Positions 23,939 to 31,371 of a DNA stretch of 32,361 nt are shown here, one piece after another. A model generated the notes under the pieces. The model made no database searches. It worked only from the letters and a program-made list of their open reading frames with translations, and had not been told where the DNA came from. The first letter of the stretch is position 1. Every line of letters begins with the position of its first letter. The position numbers were made by a program, and so were the translations under genes. Source of the stretch: an uncultured Planctomyces sp. (lineage in GTDB: Bacteria > Planctomycetota > Planctomycetia > Planctomycetales > Planctomycetaceae); the NCBI GenBank assembly GCA_937904325.1, contig CALGTK010000441.1, positions 1-32,361 on the forward strand, written 5' to 3'.

Positions 23939-24397
23939 TCAGTTGTTCAGCGGCTTTGTGGAGAGAACTTCCGTCGCGGGCTCGCCCGTCACAGGGTGAA
24001 CCCACTCAGTGCTGCCGTCTGACCAGTTTTCTTTCTTCCAGACGGGCACTGTGATCTTGAGTGTGTCGATGAGGTACTTACCAGCTTCAAATGCAAGCTC
24101 ACGATGTGGACTGCTGACAGCAACGGCGACACTGATTTCACCCAGTTCCAAATGTCCAAGTCGATGAACGATCCCAACGCTGGTGACTGACCAGCGCTCT
24201 CGGACTTCGGCTTCAAGTTCTTCCATCTTGGCGACTGCCATTTCTGGAAACGCATCATAGTCGAGTGCCAGAGTCTGACGCCCGTCCGTCATTTCTCGGA
24301 CCGTACCCAGAAAAAGCACGAGGGCGCCCGCCTGGTTAGAACGAATCTGCTCAGTCAGTGCCTGGTAGTCAATGATGTCGTTAGTCAGTTCAACCAT
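23939..24397 (-). CDS. moaE: Molybdopterin synthase catalytic subunit MoaE
   Basis: MoaE pairs with thiocarboxylated MoaD to put sulfur into precursor Z and form molybdopterin. The 152-residue protein has the family segments GALVLFLGTVRE, LDYDAFPEMAVAKM, VGIVHRLGHLELGEISV and the active-site Lys region VPVWKKENW (Lys121/122). It stands directly upstream of moaA and is probably cotranscribed. MoaD must be encoded elsewhere, since MoaE alone is inactive. Confidence 0.93.
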   Translation of the reverse strand: MVELTNDIIDYQALTEQIRSNQAGALVLFLGTVREMTDGRQTLALDYDAFPEMAVAKMEELEAEVRERWSVTSVGIVHRLGHLELGEISVAVAVSSPHRELAFEAGKYLIDTLKITVPVWKKENWSDGSTEWVHPVTGEPATEVLSTKPLNN

Positions 24398-24423
24398 CCG
24401 AAGTTGACCCCGGGCAGTGTGGT

Positions 24424-24453
24424 ATCAGGCGAAAGCCTCAGCGTGAGCTGATC
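24424..24453. other. Compact tetraloop hairpin cluster upstream of moaE
   Basis: On the plus strand AGGC-GAAA-GCCT (24427-24438) is immediately followed by CAGC-GTGA-GCTG (24439-24450); both loops are GNRA-type. An outer pairing ATCAG/CTGAT (24424-24428 with 24449-24453) is also possible. This looks like a short dispersed intergenic repeat or RNA element. Confidence 0.35.
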
Positions 24454-24472
24454 AAGCTTAGAAGAAATGGCC

Positions 24473-24493
24473 TGCCGGAAGCGTCTTCCGGCA
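24473..24493 (-). terminator. Stem-loop between the Tat-signal oxidoreductase gene and moaE
   Basis: TGCCGGAAG and CTTCCGGCA form a perfect 9-bp stem with a three-base loop, about 70 bases past the oxidoreductase stop and before moaE. On the minus strand GGCCATTTCTTCT follows, a U-rich but imperfect tail, so intrinsic termination is likely though not certain. Confidence 0.6.
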
Positions 24494-24561
24494 AGCCTTT
24501 GTAGTCGCCATGTTTATCAAAGGGCCAACGCAGGTCGTCCCTTTCTAAACAATAAAATCAG

Positions 24562-25887
24562 TTAGACAGTCTTCGTGACGCCAGGAATAGCGTGCGGATA
24601 GACACCGTTCTCGTCCGGAGTGACCTTTGGAATCGTGTCCCAGGTGTAGGTTTCCGGCATGAGATCGATCTGTGAGTTAAGTGCCTGCTCCCACGTCACC
24701 GTCTTGCCGCCGTATACGGCCATGCGTCCCATAATTGCGGTCAGGGTGCTGTTTGCACCGTATTCGCCTTCGTTGTACGGCGTGTTGTTGCGAATTGCTG
24801 CGAACAGGTCGTCATGCTCAGTCTGGTATGGGTTGTTCTTCGGAGTCTTACGTCCGTAGTCCCATGCGTTTTCGCCAGTAATTTTAGCGCCGCTGATGTT
24901 TGCGGTACCTTTACTGCCGTGAGCGTGCTCTGTGACGCTGTTCTGGCAGCCACGGATGTGCCGGCACTGGCTGAACATCTTCGCGCCGTCGTCATAGGTG
25001 TACTCAACAGCGAAGTGATCGAAGATTTCTCCGTACTTCTTGTCGGTACGAACCTGCCGACCGCCCATGCCCTGACATTCAACCGGGTGGCTGTTGCCTT
25101 TCAGCCAGTTGCAAACGTCAAGATTATGGATGTGCTGCTCACAAATGTGGTCGCCACACAGCCAAGTGTAGTAGTACCAGTTGCGAAGCTGGTACTCCAT
25201 TTCGCCACTGACCTGATCGCGGTTTTTGCGAGGATCCCAGACGCCGCCACCGTTCCAGTAGCAACGCATAGCGACGACATCACCGATGGCACCGTCCCAG
25301 ACTCGCTTGAGTGTTTCGAGATAGGTCTTCTGGTGATGCCGCTGCAGGCCGACGCCGATCTTCAGGTCTTTTTCTTTCGCGATTTTGACTGCTTCCAGAA
25401 CTTTGCGAATGCCAGGTGCGTCCGTTGCGACTGGTTTTTCCATAAAGACGTTCTTGCCAGCAGCGACGGCAGCTTCGACATGAATTGGTCGGAAACCTGG
25501 AGGTGTGGCCAGGATGACCAGATCGACTTCTGACATCGCCATGACTTTTTTGTAGGCGTCGAAGCCTGTGAACTGGTGGTCCTTGTCGACAGCGACTCGG
25601 TCACCGTGGGCTTTCTGAAGAATTGGAAGTTTCTTGTCGATGTGATCCTGGAAAGCATCGGCGATGGCGACGAGTTTAACTGAGCCTTTGGTGCTCAGAG
25701 CCTGCTGAGCGGCTCCCGTTCCGCGGCCACCAGCTCCGACCAGAGCGACTCGGATTGTATCGTCGTTTCCAGCGAAGGCTCCACGAGGAAGAGCTAGACT
25801 GGCGAACGCGCTTGCTCCGGCAGCAGCGGCGGTGGACGACTTCATGAAGTCTCGGCGTGAGCCGGTATTCGGGGTCTTGTCAGTCAT
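24562..25887 (-). CDS. Tat-exported Gfo/Idh/MocA family oxidoreductase
   Basis: This 441-residue protein starts with a twin-arginine signal (SRRDFMKSS, then an Ala-rich hydrophobic stretch ending near LPRGAFA), so it is folded with its nucleotide inside and exported. The Rossmann motif is [12 protein letters not shown] (from residue 48) and the family motif FMEKPVATD is at about 149-156. The C-terminal domain has [14 protein letters not shown] and HRIRG-like RHIRGCQ. Such enzymes oxidise or rearrange sugars and polyols with NAD(P); planctomycetes carry many, and the substrate is unknown. GGAG lies eight bases before the ATG. It follows the SUMF1-like gene by 92 bases and is probably cotranscribed with it. 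Confidence 0.9.
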   Translation of the reverse strand: MTDKTPNTGSRRDFMKSSTAAAAGASAFASLALPRGAFAGNDDTIRVALVGAGGRGTGAAQQALSTKGSVKLVAIADAFQDHIDKKLPILQKAHGDRVAVDKDHQFTGFDAYKKVMAMSEVDLVILATPPGFRPIHVEAAVAAGKNVFMEKPVATDAPGIRKVLEAVKIAKEKDLKIGVGLQRHHQKTYLETLKRVWDGAIGDVVAMRCYWNGGGVWDPRKNRDQVSGEMEYQLRNWYYYTWLCGDHICEQHIHNLDVCNWLKGNSHPVECQGMGGRQVRTDKKYGEIFDHFAVEYTYDDGAKMFSQCRHIRGCQNSVTEHAHGSKGTANISGAKITGENAWDYGRKTPKNNPYQTEHDDLFAAIRNNTPYNEGEYGANSTLTAIMGRMAVYGGKTVTWEQALNSQIDLMPETYTWDTIPKVTPDENGVYPHAIPGVTKTV

Positions 25888-25979
25888 GGTGGTCTCCAGA
25901 ACCAGATGTAAACGGGGAAAGGGCTATTCAAAAAAGAAAACTAGAATCAAAAGAGCGAAGATCGATGCCTTTCGACTCG

Positions 25980-27023
25980 TTAGCCTGCGCGGCCTTGAGC
26001 GGCAATTTCAGGCTCAGGATCAAATTTCAATTTCGTTCGATCCGCTTTAGCCGGCGGATTCAACGGGCGCATCACTCGGAAGCCAACATGCAGAGCATCC
26101 GTGTGATACCAGATGCTTTTAGGAATCTGCGGGTCCTGGTATTTCCATTCCGGATCAGACGCGTAACGAGACGCACTTCGAAGCCCATCAGGATCGTCGT
26201 CCCATGAGCCACCACGTACGATTCGCGGATACATATCTGTTGGTACGTTGAGCGGTGATTTACTGGCCCCCCTGGCGTACCAGTCGGCCGTGTATCTATC
26301 GAGCACCCACTCAGACACGTTTCCGTGCATATCGTAGAGACCCCAGGAATTCGGCTTCTTCTTACCGATTTGGTGGTACTGTTCGTCGCTGTTGTCGTAG
26401 AACCAGCCGTAACCGTCGAGTAAGTCGGCTTCATCTCCGAATGAGTAGGCAGTCGAACTGCCTGCCCGACACGCGTATTCCCACTCGGCTTCAGTCGGCA
26501 GACGGTAGTAGTGACCGGTCTTCTCGCTCAGCCATCGGCAATACATCTTAGCCGCGTGCTGTGTCATGCAGATTGCGGGGTAGCCGTCGTGCCCCATGCC
26601 GAATGTCATGTCTGTGTATGGCGGCGTTGGTCGAGTAACTGCATCAGACACTTCGTCGCGTTTGGTCGCTGCGACGCCAGCGATCTTGCGTCGTTGGATG
26701 TCCAGTCGGAAACTCCAGATGTCGTACTCGTCCCAGGTAACCTCGTACTTACCCATCCAGAATGGATCAATCTTAACTTTGACTTGAGGGCCTTCGTCTT
26801 CATTCCGGTCGGCTTCTGATTCAGGGCTGCCCATCAGATATTCGCCAGCTGGAATCGGCAGCATGTCGAACTTAACGCCAACGCCCGAGATTTCCTCGGT
26901 GTACGGCTTCATTGCAGATTCGTCAGCCTTCTTGTCGGCTGCTGCGGCCAACTGGCTTGAGCCGAGCAGCGTCACAACAGCTATGCCGCAAACCAATGTC
27001 GAGATTGACAATTGAGATTTCAT
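25980..27023 (-). CDS. Secreted SUMF1/FGE-like protein lacking FGE catalytic cysteines
   Basis: The 347-residue protein has a signal peptide (STLVCGIAVVTLLGSSQLAAA) and one formylglycine-generating-enzyme-like domain: FDMLPIPAGEYLMGSPESEA, FWMGKYEVTWDEY, YRLPTEAEWEYACRAG, YDMHGNVSEWVLDRY, RGGSWDDDPDGLRSASR and a final VGFRVMR. True sulfatase activators carry two catalytic cysteines shortly after the GGS motif; here that stretch has Asp/Gly/Leu and no cysteine. It is therefore probably a non-oxidase member of this fold, perhaps binding a glycan, protein or metal. It precedes the Tat-signal oxidoreductase in the same direction and diverges from apbE. Confidence 0.88.
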   Translation of the reverse strand: MKSQLSISTLVCGIAVVTLLGSSQLAAAADKKADESAMKPYTEEISGVGVKFDMLPIPAGEYLMGSPESEADRNEDEGPQVKVKIDPFWMGKYEVTWDEYDIWSFRLDIQRRKIAGVAATKRDEVSDAVTRPTPPYTDMTFGMGHDGYPAICMTQHAAKMYCRWLSEKTGHYYRLPTEAEWEYACRAGSSTAYSFGDEADLLDGYGWFYDNSDEQYHQIGKKKPNSWGLYDMHGNVSEWVLDRYTADWYARGASKSPLNVPTDMYPRIVRGGSWDDDPDGLRSASRYASDPEWKYQDPQIPKSIWYHTDALHVGFRVMRPLNPPAKADRTKLKFDPEPEIAAQGRAG

Positions 27024-27137
27024 AAATCGTCGGTTTCCGTGAGTCGAGCCAATGTTTTTCGGATGCGAACTCTCGCGGAGCAGATAGGATTGTCGAAGAG
27101 TTTCGTGGTGTGTTCCGACGGGGATGGAGCAAGGGCA

Positions 27138-28244
27138 ATGAACAGACTTACTCGGCAGATTTTCAGTTTCAGCTGCACCTTCTTTATTGGAGTTTCCGCC
27201 TTGTCACAGGCAGCCGGCGAAGATTGCAGCCTTCGACGTTTCGATTTCGAGCGGGTCGAAATGGGCGTCTTATTTCGCTTGTCAGTGTACGGCTCGGATT
27301 CTGACCTTGCAAACAAGGCCGCAGAAGCAGCATACGCACGAGTTCACGAGCTCAACGGGATCTTTTCTGATTACGACGGTTCAAGCGAGGTGCGCCGACT
27401 TTGTGATATATCAGGCCCTGGACGTGCCGTGAAAGCCAGCAAAGAACTAGTCGCCGTTCTTGCTGAAAGCTTGAAGCTATCCGACGAGACTGAAGGAGCG
27501 TTCGACGTAACGGTCGGGCCGCTGACAAAATTGTGGCGGCGAGCTCGGCGGAGAGAAATCATCCCCGAACCTCAGCGGATTGCGGACGAGCGGAAACTGG
27601 TCGGAACCGAATTGGTCCGGCTTGACTCTCAGAACAGTAGTGTGGAGCTGCTGCGAGAGGGGATGCGGCTTGATTTCGGCGGAATTGCCAAGGGTTTTGC
27701 AGCAGATGAGGCTCTAAGAATTCTGCGTGACCACGGGCTGAATCGAGCCCTTGTCGACGCCAGCGGGGATATTGTGGCCGGTGATCCGCCACCAGATGCC
27801 TGTTTCTGGGTGATTTCCATCGAAGCCCTCCGGCCACGTTACCGTAATCAGGATTCACCTGCCGCGAACAATCAGGATTCAGATACGGCGGTGATCCCTG
27901 AATTGAAAATTTGCAACGCGGCCGTGGCCACATCCGGAGATGCTTATCAGAGTGTCGTCATCGACGGCCGACGTTTTTCGCACATCGTTGATCCGAAGAC
28001 CGGACTTGGACTCAACCAGCGAAGCAGTGTAACCATCGTCGCTCGCAGTGGACTGATGGCAGATGGCCTCGCCTCTGCAGTCAGTGTGCTCGGGCCTGAT
28101 GCTGGAATGCGCCTGCTCAACGACAGTGAGCATTGCGAAGCAGAGGGCTACATCATGTTCGCCAAAGGCGGATCGGACAAAGTTCGATCCGCTTCTTCGC
28201 TTGGTCTCAAAAGATTTCTAATCAATCCTGAAACTGTTGAGTGA
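27138..28244 (+). CDS. apbE: FAD:protein FMN transferase (ApbE family)
   Basis: ApbE enzymes attach FMN covalently to threonine or serine of target flavoproteins such as Nqr/Rnf subunits, acting outside the cytoplasmic membrane. From ATG 27138, with GGAGCAAGGG upstream, the product is 368 residues. A signal peptide (QIFSFSCTFFIGVSALSQAAG) is followed by SDYDGSSEVRRL, GAFDVTVGPLTKLWR, the conserved RLDFGGIAKGFAADEA, VDASGDIVAG, FSHIVDPKTG and MADGLASAVSVLG. The residue before the signal is not a lipobox. The frame is open from 27012, but ATG 27138 fits the signal peptide. No Nqr/Rnf target is nearby. Confidence 0.92.
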   Translation: MNRLTRQIFSFSCTFFIGVSALSQAAGEDCSLRRFDFERVEMGVLFRLSVYGSDSDLANKAAEAAYARVHELNGIFSDYDGSSEVRRLCDISGPGRAVKASKELVAVLAESLKLSDETEGAFDVTVGPLTKLWRRARRREIIPEPQRIADERKLVGTELVRLDSQNSSVELLREGMRLDFGGIAKGFAADEALRILRDHGLNRALVDASGDIVAGDPPPDACFWVISIEALRPRYRNQDSPAANNQDSDTAVIPELKICNAAVATSGDAYQSVVIDGRRFSHIVDPKTGLGLNQRSSVTIVARSGLMADGLASAVSVLGPDAGMRLLNDSEHCEAEGYIMFAKGGSDKVRSASSLGLKRFLINPETVE

Positions 28245-28361
28245 GCACGCCCCAAAACTCGAGTCGTCTTCGCCAGCATCTCAGCTACTCGGCTGTTTCC
28301 CCTACGGTATTTGAGACTTTCAACACGTTTTCGACATCAACATTAAGCACCGCGAAACGCA

Positions 28362-28391
28362 AAGCAGCCCGCCCAGAAAGGCAGGCTGCTT
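28362..28391. terminator. Bidirectional stem-loop between apbE and csrA
   Basis: AAGCAGCCCGCC (28362-28373) pairs with GGCAGGCTGCTT (28380-28391) over 12 bp with one G-U pair and a six-base loop. It lies between the ends of two convergent genes. The T-tails are short, but the stem is among the strongest in the window. Confidence 0.7.
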
Positions 28392-28411
28392 AAACGGTCT
28401 ACATTGAACGA

Positions 28412-28612
28412 CTACCTCGGAGCTGTCGGACGGTGAGCGACCAGTTCGGCCTCTTCACTTTTTTCAGCACAGAGTTCTTCCCGCACAATGTTCATGTCAC
28501 GTGGTGCATCAATCCCGAGTCGAACGGTGTTTGGACCGATTCGTACGATGGTGATCGCTACTTGATCACCGATCAGGATTCGTTCGCCTGGCTTCCTTGA
28601 CAGTACCAACAT
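28412..28612 (-). CDS. csrA: Carbon storage regulator CsrA/RsmA
   Basis: CsrA is a small dimeric RNA-binding protein that recognises GGA in hairpin loops and usually blocks ribosome access. The 66-residue product begins MLVLSRKPGERILIGDQVAI and keeps VRIGPNTVRLGIDAPRDMNIVREEL, including the Arg of the RNA-binding surface and the strand order. The tail from residue 50 is variable, as usual. A strong ribosome site, GAGGAGG, precedes the ATG. No fliW or flagellar gene is adjacent. Its leader is rich in GGA, suggesting self-regulation. Confidence 0.95.
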   Translation of the reverse strand: MLVLSRKPGERILIGDQVAITIVRIGPNTVRLGIDAPRDMNIVREELCAEKSEEAELVAHRPTAPR

Positions 28613-28700
28613 TCTGTTGCCTCCTCACTGGAGAGTTCCACCTTTGCTTCCATGCTCATCTGATATCACGCAGTAGTCTTCCAAACGGAAGAGTCCACGA
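28613..28700 (-). promoter_or_regulatory. GGA-rich csrA leader, possible autoregulatory sites
   Basis: Within 88 bases before the csrA ATG the transcript has five GGA cores: GTGGAC, TTGGAAG, ATGGAAG, GTGGAAC and GAGGAGG, the last being the ribosome site. The second lies in a small hairpin, TCTTCC-GTTT-GGAAGA. Several GGA sites including the ribosome site is the arrangement known for CsrA-controlled mRNAs. Confidence 0.45.
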
Positions 28701-29271
28701 TTTCGCCCGCGTGCACTTCAAGGTACCACCCAATCGAAGTGGCTGGACCGCGCACCATGCGCAGCCTGATATCGAGCAAACTGACGCTCAGGATAACGTG
28801 ACACAACCGGATGTCCATTCATTTTCCGCGATTCTGCAGAATTCGCGGCATCGAATATCGCCCCAAAACCCGCTATTAAGTCACTTACTACAAAGAGTTT
28901 ACGACCATACCCCCCACTTGCAAAAACTGATAAGACGAGCGAGAATGCGTTTATTCTGGCGGGCACGACGGACTCTTCCGGCCTTGAACTTGTGGTGAGG
29001 TGCTCGACCGAAAAGTGACAATACCGCCCTTCCGGGCACGCCTCTTCATCAGATGAGTCCTCAGGTGGCTCGCCGTCATCGTCGCGGAACTAGTGCTCGT
29101 CGCTGAAAACTGCCACCAGATTCTGCCGAAGCATGATTCCGTTACGTCAGTGGCTTGAAGCCACTGCATCCTTCTGCTGAAGTCCGTTGTCGCGAACGTG
29201 TTGCAGGTCCAGTTACAGCAAATGCCACATCCAAACGGGGTCAGGTCCGGACAAGAACGGAGAACAATCGC
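28701..29271. other. Spacer between csrA and the oxidoreductase gene
   Basis: No believable gene is seen in about 570 bases. A minus-strand stretch near 29090-28930 reads protein-like in one frame (DDDGEPPEDSSDEEACPEG) but has no start and a nearby stop, so it may be a gene remnant. A perfect 8-bp hairpin, CAGTGGCT-TGA-AGCCACTG, lies at 29148-29166, and GGGGTCAGGTCCGGAC occurs near 29237. The promoter of the downstream gene should be here. Confidence 0.4.
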
Positions 29272-30372
29272 ATGGTAAGAATCGGAATCATCGGCCTCGG
29301 TTTTATGGGGATGACACATTTTGAAGGGGCGCATCGGTTCAAGGATGATGCGAAGTCAGGCCGACGTCGCATTACCGGCTCGAAACTGAAGAATGGCAAG
29401 GTCACAGCAATCGCAACTCGAAATCCGAAGAAGCTGGACGGAGACTGGCGGTCGATCCAGGGAAATTTCGGCCCACCGGGATCGCTGAACGATCTATCAA
29501 AGATCAAGACATACTCAGACTATCACGAACTGCTGGCGGATCCTGATATTGATCTTGTCGACGTTTGCCTTCCTCTTGAGCAGCACGAGCAAGTCACCCT
29601 GGAAGCAATCAAAGCCGGTAAGAACGTGATGGTCGAGAAGCCCATCTCACTTGATCTGAAGGCCGCCAATCGAATGGTTCTGGCTGCACAGAAGGCCAAC
29701 GTTCAATTGATGGTGGCTCACGTGCTGCCGTTCTTTCCGGAATTCGCATTCGCTCTGTCGGCAGTTGCGAGTGGCAAGTATGGAAAGTTGAAGGCCGCTC
29801 ATCTCCGCCGTGTAATTACGCCGCCCAACTGGTCGAGCAGCCTGTCTGACTTCCGCAAGATCGGCGGATGGGGAATCGACCTGCACATCCACGACAACCA
29901 TTTCATCAGCACACTTTGCGGAGTTCCAAAGCAGGTATTCTCGCAAGGGACACTTATTGACGGTTTAGTGAACCATGTTCATTCGAACTATGTCTACGAA
30001 GACCCTGATCTGGCAGTCTCATGCGTCAGCGGGGGAATCGCCGCAAAAGGTTTGGAGTTTGCTCACGGGTTTGAATTGTTTCTTGAGGACGCAACGATCG
30101 CCTACAACGCAGGAACTTACGACGGAGAGTGGGTTGTCGATCGGCAAGTGACGCTCATTAAGAATAAGGGCAGGAAGGTCACGACGCCCAAACTCAAAGG
30201 CGGCAGCGAGTGGTGTTCGGCATTTACAGCAGAATTGCAGGCTGCAGTCGATGGGATTATTGCCGGAAAGTCGCCTGACATGCTATCTGGCGCAATGGCT
30301 CGCGATGCCTTAAAGCTTTGTCACGCTGAAGCAAAAAGCATCGCTTCCGGGCGACTAGTTAAAATCAACTGA
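29272..30372 (+). CDS. Gfo/Idh/MocA family oxidoreductase, cytoplasmic
   Basis: This 366-residue NAD(P)-dependent oxidoreductase has the Rossmann motif IGIIGLGFMGMTH at its very N-terminus and the family motif VMVEKPISLDLKAAN (EKP at 122-124). The C-terminal domain contains GGWGIDLHIHDNHFISTLCG, with the Asp/His pair typical of the active site. No signal peptide is present, unlike the other family member at 24562-25887. The open frame reaches back to 29155, but ATG 29272 with GGAG 11 bases upstream starts exactly at the Rossmann fold. Likely substrates are sugars or polyols; identity is unknown. Confidence 0.9.
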   Translation: MVRIGIIGLGFMGMTHFEGAHRFKDDAKSGRRRITGSKLKNGKVTAIATRNPKKLDGDWRSIQGNFGPPGSLNDLSKIKTYSDYHELLADPDIDLVDVCLPLEQHEQVTLEAIKAGKNVMVEKPISLDLKAANRMVLAAQKANVQLMVAHVLPFFPEFAFALSAVASGKYGKLKAAHLRRVITPPNWSSSLSDFRKIGGWGIDLHIHDNHFISTLCGVPKQVFSQGTLIDGLVNHVHSNYVYEDPDLAVSCVSGGIAAKGLEFAHGFELFLEDATIAYNAGTYDGEWVVDRQVTLIKNKGRKVTTPKLKGGSEWCSAFTAELQAAVDGIIAGKSPDMLSGAMARDALKLCHAEAKSIASGRLVKIN

Positions 30373-30516
30373 AGCACGTCCAGAATTTCACACTACAACA
30401 TGTCTCTGCGACCGCGGGCATCTGAATTGTGTCTGCAGTACGTTTTCAACAGGGCTGTCTGACCGGCAATCTGAGAATGCGGCAGCAGGAATTGCAGAAC
30501 AGTCATTGCTACTCCC

Positions 30517-31356
30517 ATGGTTGAAAACCTCCCAGTCAAAACGCACGAAATCAAAGGACTGACAATCGAGGGCTACTCTCGAGCGGCGGTGCAGAGTTAC
30601 TGGCGAATTCCTGAACTCAAAGTTGGCTTCGATCTTGGCGCGAGTCCATGGGAATTTACCGGAACGTCAACGTTCCTCATCACGCACGGTCACCTCGATC
30701 ACATGGCTGCGCTGCCCGCATACGTCGCTCGTCGTCGAATGATGAAAATGGAGCCGCCGACGATTTATCTTCCTGAAGAAATCGTTGAGAACACTGATCG
30801 ACTCCTGCAGGCATGGCAACGTCTTGATCGCGGTCGAATGGTTTGTGAACTCAAAGGCGTCAAACCGGGCGACGAGTTCGAATTGTCTCGCGAGCACGTT
30901 GTGACAGTTTTTAAAACGAAGCACACCGTGCCGTCTGTTGGTTATCAGGTTTGGGATCGTCGGCGCAAGCTGAAACCCGAACTGGTCGGTCTTCCGCAGA
31001 ACGAGATTCGCGACCGTAAGCTGACGGGTGAAAACGTAACGGCGGAAGTTCGCGTTCCGCTTGTCTGTTACACAGGAGACACTTCGCCGGCCGGTCTGGA
31101 TGGGTACGAACCGTGTTTTGAATCTCAGATTCTCATCACGGAACTGACCTTCTTTCGTCCGGAACATAGGAAAGAAAAGATCCACAAGTTCGGACACATG
31201 CACCTCGACGATTTTGTCGAGCGGAAGGACAAGTTCCGCAACGAGCTGATCATCGTCGGTCATCTCAGCACGCGTTATCACGATTTCCAGCTTGAGAAAG
31301 CTGTTGCCAAACGCGTGCCATCCGAACTTCGTGATCGAATGATGATCTGGGTGTAG
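30517..31356 (+). CDS. RNase Z-like metallo-beta-lactamase-fold protein
   Basis: The 279-residue protein has the zinc motif [12 protein letters not shown] (His57, His59, Asp61, His62), a third metal-site Asp in CYTGDTSP (Asp188) and a final His in [10 protein letters not shown] (His249). The [11 protein letters not shown] segment (His136) and FGHMHLDDF match the pattern of tRNase Z, which trims tRNA 3' ends, so that activity is the best guess. However, such sequences also include hydrolases of other substrates, and the exosite arm of classical RNase Z is not obvious. No clear ribosome site precedes ATG 30517. It converges with the HlyD-like gene. Confidence 0.8.
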   Translation: MVENLPVKTHEIKGLTIEGYSRAAVQSYWRIPELKVGFDLGASPWEFTGTSTFLITHGHLDHMAALPAYVARRRMMKMEPPTIYLPEEIVENTDRLLQAWQRLDRGRMVCELKGVKPGDEFELSREHVVTVFKTKHTVPSVGYQVWDRRRKLKPELVGLPQNEIRDRKLTGENVTAEVRVPLVCYTGDTSPAGLDGYEPCFESQILITELTFFRPEHRKEKIHKFGHMHLDDFVERKDKFRNELIIVGHLSTRYHDFQLEKAVAKRVPSELRDRMMIWV

Positions 31357-31371
31357 CAGAAATTCTGCTAC
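31353..31371. terminator. Inverted repeat spanning two convergent stop codons
   Basis: GTAGCAGAAATTCTGCTAC is symmetric about its central base. The left arm includes the TAG of the RNase Z-like gene and the right arm the TAG of the HlyD-like gene. As RNA it would give a 7-bp stem with a five-base loop on either strand. There is no clear T-run. Confidence 0.4.

Noticed and set aside
24398-24561. Moco riboswitch upstream of moaE
   Set aside because: The position is right for this RNA family, but the visible hairpins could not be matched to its conserved core by eye; a covariance search would decide.
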